Source: Okeania sp. SIO2B3
GTDB taxonomy: Bacteria; Cyanobacteriota; Cyanobacteriia; Cyanobacteriales; Microcoleaceae
NCBI RefSeq assembly: GCF_010672525.1
Contig: NZ_JAAHGH010000001.1
Coordinates: 1-60,698 of the forward strand
Direction: 5' to 3'
Length of the DNA: 60,698 nt
The position numbers and the translations under genes are program-made. The notes below the pieces were generated by a model. That model worked only from the letters and a program-made list of their open reading frames with translations, was not told the DNA's origin and did not search any database. Shown here piece by piece: positions 1-8,742 of the stretch; position 1 is the stretch's first letter, and every line of letters begins with the position of its first letter.

Positions 1-118
1 ACATGAAGCAATGATACTCACTCCCCTGAGTGATGTACAGATTGTCGGGAGCCGGATGCACGGAAACGGGCACGTCCGGATCTAACTGGGAGTTGCCCTG
101 GGTAATACCAGGCTTCGA
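1..118 (+). mobile_element. 3' end of a group II intron (domains V and VI), truncated by window edge
   Basis: A domain V-like hairpin begins near position 49 (GAGCCGGATGC, GGAAAC loop, GCACGTCCGGATCT). It is followed by a domain VI-like stem-loop whose outer arms are GGGAGTT and CTTCGACCC, with an inner GCCCTGG/CCAGGC hairpin. This is the usual 3' end of a bacterial group II intron. The rest of the intron and any reverse transcriptase would lie left of the window. Its strand and domain V sequence differ from the two minus-strand introns that follow, so it is a separate lineage. The exact 3' splice site near 110-118 is approximate. Confidence 0.7.
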
Positions 119-231
119 CCCAACCAGAGTCATTTCAATTATCAGTTATCAGTTGTCAAAAAATTAATATTTTTCTGTTGAAACATATAAGTTATTGTTT
201 TGGAATTTAGCAAAATAATCAGTTACAGGTT

Positions 232-275
232 CTTTTTGACATCCTCCCCGGCCTAAAGGCACGGGGATTCCTACC
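232..275 (-). repeat. IS200/IS605-type right-end hairpin of the tnpB element
   Basis: The sequence TTTTTGACATCCTCCCCGGC followed by CTAAAGGCACGGGGATTCC forms a hairpin (CCCCG/CGGGG) just beyond the tnpB stop codon. It matches the typical subterminal right-end structure of IS200/IS605 and IS1341-like elements, where the end of the tnpB transcript forms the guide (omega) RNA. The element therefore probably ends near position 232. No guide RNA boundary can be set from this sequence. Confidence 0.6.
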
Positions 276-442
276 GGGCCTTTAGCTCCTCAGCGGGTTG
301 ACGTTTTGCGCTCCGCAAAGCTCCGCTAACATAGGCTGCTGCACCCACCCCTCTTGCTCCCCTCCCGGGAGGGGATGGGGGTGGGTTACGCTTGCCTCCA
401 CGTCCGTTTTTTGTCTCGGACTGCCCGCCCGCGACTAATATA

Positions 443-2344
443 ATTAAAGTCAACGACTCTCTCACGAAAGCCGTTGCTCTTCAAAACGGAGCGTGATACT
501 TTCGTATCACTCCGCTCCTCAACGAAACAGCCTTTTGACATAGGCACATCAAATCAGGAAAATTTGTATATTACATACTCTTTTCCATCAGCATTTCTGC
601 CCCAAACTTGACCTTGTTTGTCTGCCATATATGGAATATCGTTAACCCAGATATAGTTAACATTGTCCCAAGTTTTTAGTAACTCTTCACCCCGTTTTTG
701 GGTGTTGTGTTCCTTAATTTTTCTGAGGTCGTACTTGGTTTTTTCATCGTGGCAATGTCGATGAAGAAGTTGCCAGTTCTTGTATTCATTCTTTCCACCA
801 ATGGCTTGAGGAATGATATGGTCGAGTTCTATAACATCCTCTTCATTGAACCACAGCCCACAGTGAGTACATTTTCCTTTTTGCTTCTTGAGCAGCAATG
901 CCGTTCGCACTGGCATCTCAGGATGTTTACCCATTCTGGTACTCCAGTAGACTAAATCGCCGTTATATGGAGAAGCTTCCCCTTTAACTTTGACAAATCG
1001 AACTATTTCAATATCCGAATGTTTGATTAGTTTTAAGGGGTTTTTTTTCCTCCCTTGTAGCGAATGTCCATTTATTACCGTCAATATTATGAAAGTATCT
1101 GAGATAGACCCATTTTTTTCCTTTGTTTCTATGACGGTGTATTCCCCATTTAATTAGTTTCCATATCAACAAGTGATATAGTTTTTCAAACACTTTTTGA
1201 CTGACTACTGTTGAGTAATAATTGCACCATCCTCTGATGAGTGGGTTCAATCTTTTGATTAAGAGAGATTGGTTAATACCCCTGCTTTTATCAATTATTT
1301 CTGCTAGTTGTCTATAGTGTCTCTTTTGACTTTCTTTACTGGGGGTGATGATAGTTTTAAACCCTAATAATTTGCCATTGACCAATCCTTATGAATACTT
1401 ACCAACTTTAAATTGTCGGATGTTAAACCCCAGGAAATCAAATCCTGGTTTTTCTTGCTCATACTCATTCAGTGTGTGGGTAAGTCTTGTTTTACTCTTG
1501 TTTAGTTCTCAACCCATGTCTTTTAACCATTCAGAGATAATCTCTTTACATCTTTGGACAACGGTTATGTCTTCGTGGAGAAGCACAAAGTCATCGGCGT
1601 ATCGTATAAAATTAAGGGATTTTCTCTTGTCCCTTTGACTCAATTGTGTGCCATCGGGACGTTTCATATCTATGGTATTTGCAAATTCCTTAATCTTTTC
1701 TTCCATTCCGTGGAGGGCAATATTGGCTAGGAGGGGTGATATTACTCCTCCTTGCGGTGTGCCCTCAGATGTGGGGAACAGCTTATTTCCATCCATGACA
1801 CCAGCTTTTAACCAAGCTCGAATTTGTCTGCGTAGGGTAGGATAGGTATTTAATTTTCTGAGTAGCTGTTGATGGTCAATGCGGTCGAAGCATTTGGCTA
1901 TGTCTCCATGACGATACTTTTTACCGAGATTATGGGTAGCACTGTCAGATCGACGAAAATTCTTCTGACACCCTGTACTGTTGACCTTTTGGTACTCAAG
2001 CGCGTATCAATCTATTTCGCTGGTTCGCAGTAACGGTAATTCACACGCACCTTTGCTTACGCTATCCATAAGAACTTACTCACGGGGTTAGGGGTAGATT
2101 CCCCGCTCCTTTCCGCTTCTATTCCCGCTTCAGAGATTGATGGCTAGTCGCTCCCTGGGGAATATGTTTTCACTACAGTGCTTGTAGGGTAAGACTTGGC
2201 CATTTCTAGAGTAATTTGGCCTCACTTACAAGGTTATGAAGTTGTCATGGCTAAAGGATTTAAGTGCGAACCTTACCTTTTATTTGGTTACTTTAGCCAC
2301 GCTCCCCGTCCCTCTTGTTAAGATTTGGGGGAAACGAATCGCAC
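443..2344 (-). mobile_element. Group II intron 2 (1902 nt, internally deleted), inserted in tnpB
   Basis: The minus strand starts with GTGCGATTCG at 2344, the conserved group II 5' end. Domain V is readable at about 485-518 (GAGCGGAGTGATAC, GAAA, GTATCACGCTCCG) and domain VI follows, ending GACTTTAAT at 443. Removing 443-2344 joins tnpB codons ATA-AA and T-ATA in frame (Ile-Asn-Ile). Compared with intron 1 it is 737 nt shorter, and the missing part covers the N-terminal reverse transcriptase blocks. The 5' ends, domain V/VI layout and 3' ends match intron 1, so the two belong to one lineage. Confidence 0.88.
554..1960 (-). pseudogene. ltrA: Broken group II intron-encoded reverse transcriptase-maturase-HNH protein (intron 2)
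   Basis: Reading down the minus strand, fragments appear in the normal order of an LtrA-type protein: HGDIAKCFDRIDH (about 1900), GTPQGGVISPLLANIALHG, FIRYADDFVLLHE (the catalytic YADD, about 1590), the maturase segment LIRGWCNYYS, and a C-terminal HNH endonuclease (554-1084) with CTHCGLWF, ELDHIIPQAIGG and LLHRHCHDEKT. The N-terminal RT blocks are deleted. In-frame stops occur after EWLKDMG (1509) and after GKYS (near 1390), and the maturase and HNH parts are in different frames. The protein cannot be made intact, so any mobility or splicing help would have to come in trans. Confidence 0.88.
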
Positions 2345-2449
2345 TTTATTGCTGCGTTCTCGTCTCTATCGTGTTTTGCTCCACAATTGAGACAAAACCA
2401 TTCTCTCACTGAAAGTTCTAATTTACCTCCTCGAAAACCACAGCTAGAG

Positions 2450-5088
2450 ATTAAAGTCAGTGAAGAAGTCACCCCCTCCACTGCTCTCCAGAACGCAGCA
2501 TGATAGTTTCCCATCACTGCGCTCCTCAGTAAAACAGCTATTGTCATTAGTACGTCACCACAAACATATCTTCGATCCATCTGTAATTTGATGGGATGTC
2601 TGATAGTTGTTTGGGCATGGCACTATTACAGCCAGTTTTGTTGCCAGACCTTTCCAAACTTCCGTCTGTTCTGGTCTTTTCATCATGGCAATGCCGATGG
2701 AGTAGTTGCCAGTTTTTGTATTCGTCCTTTCCGCCTTTTGACTTAGGGATGATATGGTCTAATTCTATTACGTCTCCATCTTTAAAGAACAATCCGCAGT
2801 GGGTACACTTCCCTTGTTGCTTTTTCAGCAGCGATGCTGTTCGCTTCGGCATCTGAGGGTGTTTACCCATTCTTGTACTCCAATAAGCTAGGTTCCCATC
2901 ATAAGGACTGGCATCGCCTTTAACTTTTATATATTGTTGGCTCTTGAATGAGCCATATTCCACGCTTGGTTAAAGGGTTATTTTCCCGTGAGGTAGAAAA
3001 GACCCAATTTCTATTCCCTATTTTTTGCCAATACTTGTTAATCCAGTGTTCGCCTTTGTTGGGGTGTCAACTCTATTGCCCATCTTCGGAGTTTCCAGTA
3101 TAATAAGTAATCCATTCGGTAAAATACCTTTGTTGGACATCCTATGGAAAAATAGTTACACCATCCTCTGATTATGGAATTGAGGTTTTTGATAAGTGCA
3201 GCTTGCGGTTTAGCTTTGTGCTTGTCAATAACTTCTGTGATTTTGGTGTAATGTTCCTTTTGACTTTCTTTGGATGGGGTGATGATTGTGGAAAAACCTA
3301 GTATTCGTTTTTGTGAATCTTTTCCAGATGTATATTTTCCTGCTTTAAACTGTCGGATGTTGAATCCGAGAAAATCGAATCCTGGTTTGTGTCCTTCGTT
3401 TTCTTGCAGTGTATGGATCAATCTGGTTTTGCTGGGTTTTAATTCTAAACCCATGTCTTTTAACCATTCAGAAATAACTTCTTGACACCTTTGGACAACG
3501 GTTAGACTTTCGTGGATGATAACAAAGTCATCGGCATATCGAATTAGTGTTACGGATTTTCTTCTATTTGGGAGGCTGACCTTACGTCCGCTGTCTTGGT
3601 CGATTGGATATGGCGAGGGGACCTCGCCATCCCTCGACCGCTTTTTTCTCTCATATCAAAATCCTTGGCAAGTTCTTTGATTCGAGATTCCATCCCGTGG
3701 AGGGCTATATTTGCAAGTAAGGGGCTGATGACCCCACCTTGGGGTGTACCCTCAGATGTTGGAAACAACTCTTTCCCATCCATCACACCAGCTTTTAACC
3801 AAGCTCGGATTTGTCTGGTGTAGGGTCGGATAGGTATTTAATTTTTCTATGAGTCGTTGATGGTTGATATTATCGAAACATTTGGCAATGTCTGCATCAA
3901 GCACATATTTGGCCTTTTGATTGATTGCTATAAAAATTGCTTCGATGGCATCTTGACATGAGCGCCCTGGCCTGAAGCCGTATGAGGACGGTTCAAATCG
4001 GGCTTCCCATTCTGGTTCTAAGGCCATTTTTACTAGCCCTTGCAATGCGCGGTCGTACATGGTCGGTATTCCCAAAGGTCTTTTTTCATCCTTACCTGGT
4101 TTCGGAATCCATACTCTCCGAGTGGGTTTTGCCTTTGAGCCTATTTTTACTTGGTTGACCAGGATGAGACGTTGCTTTGGGGTCAGCGACTTAATGCCAT
4201 CCACACCTGCCGTCTTCCTACCTTGATTGTCTTGGGTTACTCGACGCACCGCTAAACATTTTGCAGACCATGATTTTGTTAGTAATTTTTGGAGTCTACG
4301 AACTGTTCTGACATCTCCACGACGTGACGCTTTGTAAATCCGATGAATGCAACTTAAAGACACATCTTTGGGCTTTTCGCCAGTTGATGTCCCTCCATTT
4401 ATACATCGGCTTTGGTTCCGTGTTCATAACTTGACATTGCTACTTGTAGCTTTACATTCCGTATTACCGTGAGTCCGTCTGCATATCCTCATCATTACAA
4501 TGAGGCGTTGGCAATTGAGCTCAATCTTTCCCATCTATTACCTACACCTGTGGTAGATTTTCCGTCTTAGCTGACTACTTAATCAATCGACCTTGACTAA
4601 GAGTAATAAATGGGTTACTTCGTTCCAAATAACCATTGGTTTATTCCTTGAGGACGATACTCTCCGCCTATATTCGGGAAACACATATCAGATTGAGGTA
4701 TGATCTCTCCGATTCCCTTAGTCTTTGCCCTTTTGGGACTTAAGCGTGTATCAACCTATTTCACTGGTTTTCACTCAAGACGGTTCGGACGTATCTTTGT
4801 ATTTCTATCCATGGGAACTTGCTGAGGTGGCATTGACTCTAGGTTGAGTTACCTTTACCCTTTCATCCCTGCTTCAAAGATTGATGGCTAGTCGCTACCT
4901 TGAGGGAAAGTGCTTTCACTCCTGTGTCTGGAGGACTGGACTTGAGTTTTCGTTTGATACTTGCTCGCACCAGTATGGTTATTTAGTTGTCATCTGTTGA
5001 GGATTAAAGTGCGAACTCTACCTTATTGGTTACTCAACACAAGCCAATCATCCCCCTATTTTTTAGGTTTCGACTGAACGAATCGCAC
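2450..5088 (-). mobile_element. Group II intron 1 (2639 nt), inserted in the zinc-ribbon codons of tnpB
   Basis: The minus strand begins GTGCGATTCG at 5088 and ends GACTTTAAT at 2450. Domain V lies at about 2493-2527 (GAGCGCAGTGATG, GGAAAC, TATCATGCTGCGT), with domain VI immediately after. Excision joins TG to C-TCT-AGC, making the first cysteine of the TnpB CxxC zinc ribbon, so the insertion site is fixed to the base. The 5' ribozyme domains occupy about 4364-5088. The length is normal for an intron carrying an RT gene. It lies only 105 nt upstream of intron 2 in the host gene. Confidence 0.9.
2547..4363 (-). pseudogene. ltrA: Frameshifted group II intron-encoded reverse transcriptase-maturase-HNH protein (intron 1)
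   Basis: The protein starts at MSLSCIHRIYKASRRGDV (4363) and carries RT blocks VTQDNQGRKTAGVDG, KRPLGIPTMYDRALQ, YGFRPGRSCQDAI, DADIAKCFDNINH, GTPQGGVISPLLAN, IRYADDFVIIHES (about 3520), maturase SIIRGWCNYF and a C-terminal HNH module (CTHCGLFF, ELDHIIPKSKGG, LLHRHCHDEKT). It is in at least four frames. The shift near 3800 is a 1-nt gain seen by comparing CTACACCAGACAA with CTACGCAGACAA in intron 2. Others lie near 3555, 3060 and 2945. A small palindrome (GGCGAGGGGACCTCGCC) sits at about 3611-3627 beside the 3555 shift. All catalytic motifs survive, so decay looks recent, unless some shifts are sequencing errors. Confidence 0.88.
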
Positions 5089-5873
5089 CATACTTGGGAC
5101 GTTGGTTCAAGGGCGACTTATTACTCTAAAATCACGACCGTACTTTTCTGCCTTTCCTTCTAATAGCGTTCTAAATTGCCTCCAACCTAAATCTGATACC
5201 CAACCCACCCCCATCCCCTCCTGGGAGGGGATGGGGGTGGGTTGCGGTTTTTCACCATTCCTGAAACATTCAAATCCTCTAAAACAATCGTTTGGTTTTC
5301 ACGAATTATTTCAGTAGACAATTTATGCAGAAAATCTGTTCTAGTATCCTTTAGCTTGGCATGTTTGCGTAGCATTCCGTAGGAAAATTTAGCCACTTTC
5401 AACCGAGCTTTTTCGTACCTTTTAGAGCCTCTAGTTTTTCTAGACAAAAACTTACTTAACTTACGTTAGCGTTTGCGTAGCATTCCGATAGGAAAGCTCC
5501 TCTGAAAGAGGCTACTTATTAATTCTTTTCTTTAAGGGTTTTGGTGCATCAATTTTTTCTCCATTACTCAATGTAGCAAAAGTTTTGATACCTAAATCTA
5601 TACCTACTGAATTATCAGTTTGAGGTAAAGCTTCAGGCAAAATTTCTACTACAAAACTTAAAAAATATCTATTAGCAGAGTCTTTGATAATAGTTACTGA
5701 TGATGGAGCAGCAGGTAATTCTCACAGGCGAAACTATTTTTAGTTTCCCAATTTTAGCTAAATAAACTTTGTGTTGACCTACTTGAAAACCTCTTCTTGT
5801 AAACCTAGCAGTTTGTTTTGACTTTCTAGTTTTGAATTTAGGAGGTTTAACAGGTCTACCTTTTCTCTTACCT

Positions 5874-5901
5874 AGGGACGTTGCATGCAACGTCCGTACT
5901 T
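5874..5901. repeat. 28-bp perfect palindrome inserted in frame in tnpB
   Basis: AGGGACGTTGCATGCAACGTCC reads the same on both strands and adds a few residues to the TnpB N-terminal part without breaking the frame. The same palindrome type occurs at about 22975-23002, 38278-38304 and 40321-40345, with a half-copy near 40409. Confidence 0.7.
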
Positions 5902-6181
5902 TGAAAAAGTTTTGATAGGCTTGGTTTAAATCATTCAAAGATTGCTGCAATGGTATAGCAGAAACTTCTGATAGCCATTCTCTATTCTCAGTCTTTTTAG
6001 CTTGAGTGATAAAAAGCTTTTGTAGTTCTGAATTAGTGGCTTTATTTTCTCCTGATTTATGCTTCTTTTGGCAGCAAGCTAGACTATCATTCCAAATCAC
6101 ACGGACACAACCAAATAGTTTGGCTAATCGGTATTTTTGTCCCGGTGTTGGATAGATACGATACTTAAATCTAGCTTTCAT

Positions 6182-6270
6182 AATCTGATTATTAAACTAA
6201 CAACATGATAACATATTTATTGAAATAAAATCAACTCAAAAGTCGCCCGCTTATGGGCGAGGCTTTAAAC
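6182..6270 (-). repeat. IS200/IS605-type left-end region and tnpB leader
   Basis: Upstream of the tnpB start on the minus strand is a hairpin (GCCTCGCCCATAAGCGGGCGAC, about 6241-6262) followed by an AT-rich leader. This is the usual layout of the left end of a TnpB-only IS605-family element. With the right end near 232 the whole nested element is about 6 kb, of which 4.5 kb is intron. Confidence 0.5.
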
Positions 6271-6301
6271 CCAATTTTCTGGTAAAAATAGCTTTAATAT
6301 G

Positions 6302-6593
6302 TAGGGTTTGCGTATGGAAAGTCTTTTTGCTGAGGTAGGAGACAACCCACCCGCGGGTCCCGACCAACCCACCCGCGGGCCCCGACCGTGGAGGGGAGGG
6401 GAAGACAGGAGAAATGGCTCGGGAGCGAGGAGGTAGGAGTAACAATTATCAATTTGGGATTTTTCTGCCCAACTATGAGCCTAAAATACGCTCCATGCAT
6501 GAGCTGTTCGGTGGAAAAGCTAACACTTTTTTAGACCTAAAAATGCTACAACCTTTATCTGTCAATGCTTTTATATTTAATCAGCAAGCCCTA
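6302..6593 (-). repeat. Non-autonomous TIR element (copy 2), about 292 bp
   Basis: Ends TAGGGTTTGC and GCAAGCCCTA form an imperfect terminal inverted repeat. The reverse complement matches 14991-15261 over most of its length: the start GGGCTTGCTGATTAAAT, the middle CATGCATGGAGCGTATTTTA and GTTGGGCAGAAAAAT, and the CTCCTACCTCCTCGCTC block. It contains a doubled ACCCACCCGCGGG motif. There is no coding potential. The stretch 6182-6643 is otherwise without genes. Confidence 0.72.
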
Positions 6594-6643
6594 ATTATTT
6601 TAATACTGTTGATAGCTCCCCACCTAATAGTCAAACGGCGCTG

Positions 6644-7717
6644 TTAGTTGACACCGACTTGCTTTTCAGTCAAGTGAGGCATCACTTCTTCAGCAAACAA
6701 TTCTACAGAAGCCGTAGCATTTTCTACTGAAATAGTGTTAAAGTTCACCTGCATAGATGCAACCTCAAAACCTCCAACCCTTTCATAGTAGTTGGCAATT
6801 GTCTTGCGCAATTTTTCAGGGGTACCAATCCAAGCAGCTCCCTTTTCTATCTGAGATTCAAAGGTTTCTTGTTGTAGTGAAGCAATAATTTTATCGTAAC
6901 CTGGATAATCTACCGAGCAAGTACCCGTTAGCCAATCAGAAGCAGCTTCTACTAAAGATTTCAAATAGCTATTTAATGGTTGACGAGCAATGGCGATCGC
7001 CTGCTCCTCCGTTGGCGCACAGAACATATGAAAAGCCAACATTACCTTACCTTGGCCTGGATGACCGGCAGATTTCCAGGCATCTCGATATAGCTTAATT
7101 AACTCGGCCATTTTCCCACCAGCTAAAGGAATTGCCATTACTCCATAACCCTTTTCACCAGCAGTAACAAAAGATTCTGGTGTAGCCAGACACGCTACCC
7201 AGAAGGGAGGGCGGGGAGTTTGAGTAGGACGAGGCAAAGAAGTAACATTATCAAAGCTGTGAAACTTACCCTCCATCGTTACGTTTTCTGCTTCGAGGAG
7301 GCAACGTACCTGTTCCATTCCCTCCACAAAGCGGGCGCGGCTTTCATTCAAATCAATCCCAAATCTAGCAAATTCATGGGGTAGAAATGCACGGGCAAAG
7401 CCAACTTCTAGACGTCCGTTGGAAATGGCATCTAACATCCCAATTTCTCCAGCAAGTTTAAGTGGATTATTGAAGACAGGCAAAACTGCTCCGGTAATCA
7501 AGCGAGCTTTTCGAGTTTGTTGGGATGCTGCGGTGAGAAAAACGATAGGATTAGGGCTATATCCGCCGTATGGATGGAAGTAGTGTTCGACAATTCTAAC
7601 ATTAGTATAATTAAGTTTGTCGCACAGACTTACCAGATGGAGAGCTTCATGAAAATACTGTGCTCCTGACTTCTGTTGAGGGCTAACATCGGGAAAAAAC
7701 TGTAAACCAAATTCCAT
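6644..7717 (-). CDS. LLM-class (luciferase-like) flavin-dependent monooxygenase
   Basis: A soluble bacterial-luciferase-like TIM-barrel enzyme expected to use reduced FMN and O2; the substrate is unknown. The family start MEFGLQFFPDVSP is at 7717; an upstream ATG at 7759 would add 14 hydrophobic residues and is less likely. Family features include RIVEHYFHPYGGYSPNP (residues about 40-57), LITGAVLPVFNNPLKLAGEIGMLD, GRLEVGFARAFLPHEF, the PPFWVACLATPES strand and the C-terminal IGTPEKLRKTIANYY. The length of about 357 is normal. It follows the chorismatase gene by about 60 nt on the same strand, so the two are probably co-transcribed. It may hydroxylate or oxidise a benzoate or dihydrobenzoate-derived intermediate; that is inference only. 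Confidence 0.85.
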   Translation of the reverse strand: MEFGLQFFPDVSPQQKSGAQYFHEALHLVSLCDKLNYTNVRIVEHYFHPYGGYSPNPIVFLTAASQQTRKARLITGAVLPVFNNPLKLAGEIGMLDAISNGRLEVGFARAFLPHEFARFGIDLNESRARFVEGMEQVRCLLEAENVTMEGKFHSFDNVTSLPRPTQTPRPPFWVACLATPESFVTAGEKGYGVMAIPLAGGKMAELIKLYRDAWKSAGHPGQGKVMLAFHMFCAPTEEQAIAIARQPLNSYLKSLVEAASDWLTGTCSVDYPGYDKIIASLQQETFESQIEKGAAWIGTPEKLRKTIANYYERVGGFEVASMQVNFNTISVENATASVELFAEEVMPHLTEKQVGVN

Positions 7718-7779
7718 TTTGTTTTTCAAGTTGATAAAGAATAAAATCGAGTAGCTCAATTGCTGGGCAGTTATGGTAG

Positions 7780-8742
7780 CTACTTTTCAGTAATGATGGC
7801 TTCAATTTCCATGTCTAGTTCTGAGCGACATATATCTGAATGCAAATAGATAAGTCTATCGGCAGCAGCGAAATTTTTCTTAACCATCTGTTGAACAACA
7901 GGCAAATCAGAAGGATGGCGGATGTAAATGGTGAAGGAGCGATCATAAAGCATTGGGTCTGGAAGTCCTCGATTAAAACCCATACGTTCAAACACCAGTT
8001 TCATGTTATCTAGAGTTACCTCAAACTGTTTTTCAATATTGCCTTTGCCCACAGAATCATGTCCTTTGATGCTAGCTGTTCCTGACAGATAGCCAATACG
8101 TTTACCATTGCACTTAATAACGGTTCCTCTCGCAAAACTTGGCGAACGTGGTCCATACTGGGGTGGGTATTTGTAGGCTGAAACTTGTTCGGGATTTTCC
8201 ACATTACTAATATTTTCCTTAACTGCAATAAAATAGATTGCATAGGTGTCATCAGCAATTCCTATACCTGTCCCTGCTGGTAATTTTACAGAAAAGTTTG
8301 CCCCGTAAAAACTTTCAAATGCCAGGGATCTACCTTGACAGAAAGATTTATAGTTTTCCAGACCTCTACTTTCATTATTAATGTAGGGAACATAATTCCA
8401 AATGCGACATAAATTCCAGTCTTGGGTCAGCTCTAGCAAACTTAAATATGTTTTGTATACAAATTCGTTTAGAGGATATTTTATCGGTACAGTGGAAGCA
8501 CCTATTAGTTGTGATTTTGTTTGTAGCAGATGAAAGCCTTGTTCGCTGTATTTTTTTCCTAATTTGCTAGAGTAATTAATAATAGATCGCCCTTCCAGAA
8601 TAGGAATTTTGAGGTACAAATTAATTTCATCTATGGTTGAAATGCAGAAGGTTCGATCTTGTCCAAAATAAATATTCATATTACTTTTAACTATGCAACT
8701 ATTAGTTATATAGCAATTCCCATGCTGGTGATGTACCGTCAT
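7780..8742 (-). CDS. Chorismatase, FkbO/Hyg5/XanB2 family (chorismate to hydroxybenzoate or dihydroxy-dihydrobenzoate plus pyruvate)
   Basis: Chorismatases convert chorismate into 3-hydroxybenzoate, 4-hydroxybenzoate or a trans-dihydrodiol, and usually feed starter units or pigments in secondary metabolism. Conserved family segments are RIWNYVPYINNE, GLENYKSFCQGRSLAFE, the highly characteristic PPQYGPRSPSFARGT, the LSGTASIKGHDSVGKGNIEKQ block and the C-terminal RidA-like fold ending SELDMEIEAIIT. The size (299-320 aa) fits. The start is uncertain: 8742 or the ATG at 8679 (MNIYFGQDR), which fits the family better. The monooxygenase gene lies immediately downstream. The product cannot be told from motifs alone, so 3-HBA synthase and dihydrodiol-forming types both remain possible. 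Confidence 0.85.
   Translation of the reverse strand: MTVHHQHGNCYITNSCIVKSNMNIYFGQDRTFCISTIDEINLYLKIPILEGRSIINYSSKLGKKYSEQGFHLLQTKSQLIGASTVPIKYPLNEFVYKTYLSLLELTQDWNLCRIWNYVPYINNESRGLENYKSFCQGRSLAFESFYGANFSVKLPAGTGIGIADDTYAIYFIAVKENISNVENPEQVSAYKYPPQYGPRSPSFARGTVIKCNGKRIGYLSGTASIKGHDSVGKGNIEKQFEVTLDNMKLVFERMGFNRGLPDPMLYDRSFTIYIRHPSDLPVVQQMVKKNFAAADRLIYLHSDICRSELDMEIEAIITEK

Larger units (their letters stand above)
271..6181 (-). pseudogene. tnpB: Decayed IS200/IS605-family TnpB (RuvC-like RNA-guided nuclease), split by two group II introns
   Basis: Three exons can be assembled: 6181-5089, 2449-2345 and 442-271. The N-terminus (MKARFKYRIYPTPGQ) and the motifs GIDLGIKTFATLSNG near 5600, LEDLNVSGMVKNR near 5280 and HDRDENAAI near 2350 supply the three RuvC-like acidic residues. 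Exon 1 ends in TG; joined to exon 2 it reads EPTSQVC-SSCGFRGG, and the exon 2/3 join reads DENAAI-NILVAGG, so both joins restore the TnpB zinc ribbon and tail. The gene is dead even after splicing: there are frameshifts near 5715 and 5130, a repeat insertion with stop near 5450-5520, a GC-rich palindrome at about 5198-5245, and a related palindrome in exon 3 (about 340-390). The small palindrome at 5874-5901 kept the frame. Confidence 0.88.

Noticed and set aside
3970-4010. TTCAAATC-type sequence resembling a tRNA T-arm
   Set aside because: Lies inside the reverse transcriptase reading frame (YGFRPGRS) and has no cloverleaf around it; no tRNA was found in the window.
6251-6647. Short ORFs in the 6302-6593 element
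   Set aside because: They lie within the non-autonomous repeat and are not kept open in the copy at 14991-15261.
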